5,287 nucleotides of DNA, taken from assembly GCA_900541935.1 (NCBI GenBank), contig UQLZ01000084.1:1-5287 (forward strand). Direction: 5' to 3'. The first letter of the stretch is position 1; every line of letters starts with the position of its first letter. Under the pieces are notes generated by a model. It saw nothing but the letters and a program-made list of their open reading frames with translations, did no database searches and had not been told where the DNA came from. Position numbers and translations under genes: made by a program. Positions 5,067 to 5,287 of the stretch are shown piece by piece. The DNA is from an uncultured Prevotellaceae bacterium. Its GTDB lineage: Bacteria > Bacteroidota > Bacteroidia > Bacteroidales > Muribaculaceae.

Positions 5067-5287
5067 CGGTCTGCTTGTTTTCAAACATTACTTACCCAGT
5101 GACTGGCGTATTGGCAGGCATTTTCTTAATCCTCTCTATCAAGATAAGAAAGCATCCTGTAACATCTACTTCGACCGTCATAGCGGTATGTATAAGATGA
5201 AAGATTTCGGCAACGACAATTACAGCGGCGATTGTTTCTTCCTCGTGGGGCAGTTAAAGGGGCTGGACTGCAACCGGGCGGCTGACT
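5029..5287 (+). CDS. Primase/toprim-type mobile-element protein, N-terminal part (runs off window)
   Basis: The frame starting at ATG 5029 stays open to the window edge, giving 86 complete codons beginning MLRKEEILSRTNNGLLVFKH. The part SCNIYFDRHSGMYKMKDFG and the following NYSGDCFFLVGQ resemble the core of the CHC2 domain of DnaG-like primases (strand, aromatic, DFG/GxxxGD, then a hydrophobic helix). Proteins of this kind, usually continuing into a toprim domain, sit next to small helix-turn-helix genes in Bacteroides mobilizable elements and are thought to prime replication of transferred DNA. The visible cysteines (44, 69, 81) do not form the CxxC pairs of a CHC2 zinc site, so the zinc site may be lost. 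It overlaps the previous gene by 38 bases. The true end and the toprim domain are outside the window. Confidence 0.7.
   Translation, partial: MLRKEEILSRTNNGLLVFKHYLPSDWRIGRHFLNPLYQDKKASCNIYFDRHSGMYKMKDFGNDNYSGDCFFLVGQLKGLDCNRAAD

Noticed and set aside
1..5287. CRISPR array, insertion sequence, rRNA, retron or toxin-antitoxin pair
   Set aside because: No regularly spaced repeats, transposase, structured RNA or paired small toxin and antitoxin genes were seen.

Overview
The window looks like DNA from a Bacteroidales bacterium (Bacteroides, Parabacteroides or a relative) carrying an integrated mobile element. Four things point there: AT-rich DNA; starts without Shine-Dalgarno sequences; several TAnnTTTG boxes, the Bacteroides -7 promoter element, ahead of genes; and an RteC-family protein, known from Bacteroides conjugative transposons such as CTnDOT. 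The genes beside it, a small Xis-like helix-turn-helix protein and an overlapping primase/toprim-type gene, match the core of integrated mobilizable elements (NBU type) and conjugative transposons.

Layout. Positions 1-95 appear to be host DNA, including a hairpin terminator that reads leftward. Positions 96-109, read on the minus strand, match the 3' end of a tRNA-Ser (T-stem strand, acceptor strand and discriminator base), but the rest of the tRNA is absent to the right. This is what one expects at the end of an element that integrated into the 3' end of a tRNA gene: host on the left, element on the right. Positions 110-405 hold no gene but contain short palindromes and a 51-nt inverted repeat built from tandem heptamers. 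All element genes read rightward, away from the junction.

Cargo and control genes. First come an AraC-family regulator with a DUF6597-like N-terminus (406-1227) and a CatA-like acyltransferase with an intact HHxxxDG motif (1290-1928). Next is an apparent operon: an AraC regulator fused to a GyrI-like ligand-binding domain (2026-2865), a GNAT acetyltransferase (2874-3485), and an RteC homologue (3644-4489) ending at a clear terminator. The GNAT gene is interrupted: a single in-frame TAA at 3483-3485 separates it from 53 further codons that encode the rest of a YoaP-like C-terminal domain. The undisturbed gene would end at TGA 3645-3647, overlapping the rteC start codon as ATGA.

Mobility genes. 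A 217-nt spacer with inverted repeats and a promoter-like box precedes the helix-turn-helix gene (4707-5066). The primase-like gene overlaps its end and runs off the window at 5287.

Working model (inference): in CTnDOT, RteC activates the excision operon, and its inputs are RteA/RteB. Here rteC lies in an operon headed by a predicted small-molecule-responsive AraC-GyrI regulator, and a small DNA-binding gene follows at once. The element may therefore tie excision or mobilization to a chemical signal. The nonsense codon and tandem hairpins around the rteC start could change how much RteC is made. No integrase or relaxase is visible; if present they lie beyond position 5287.
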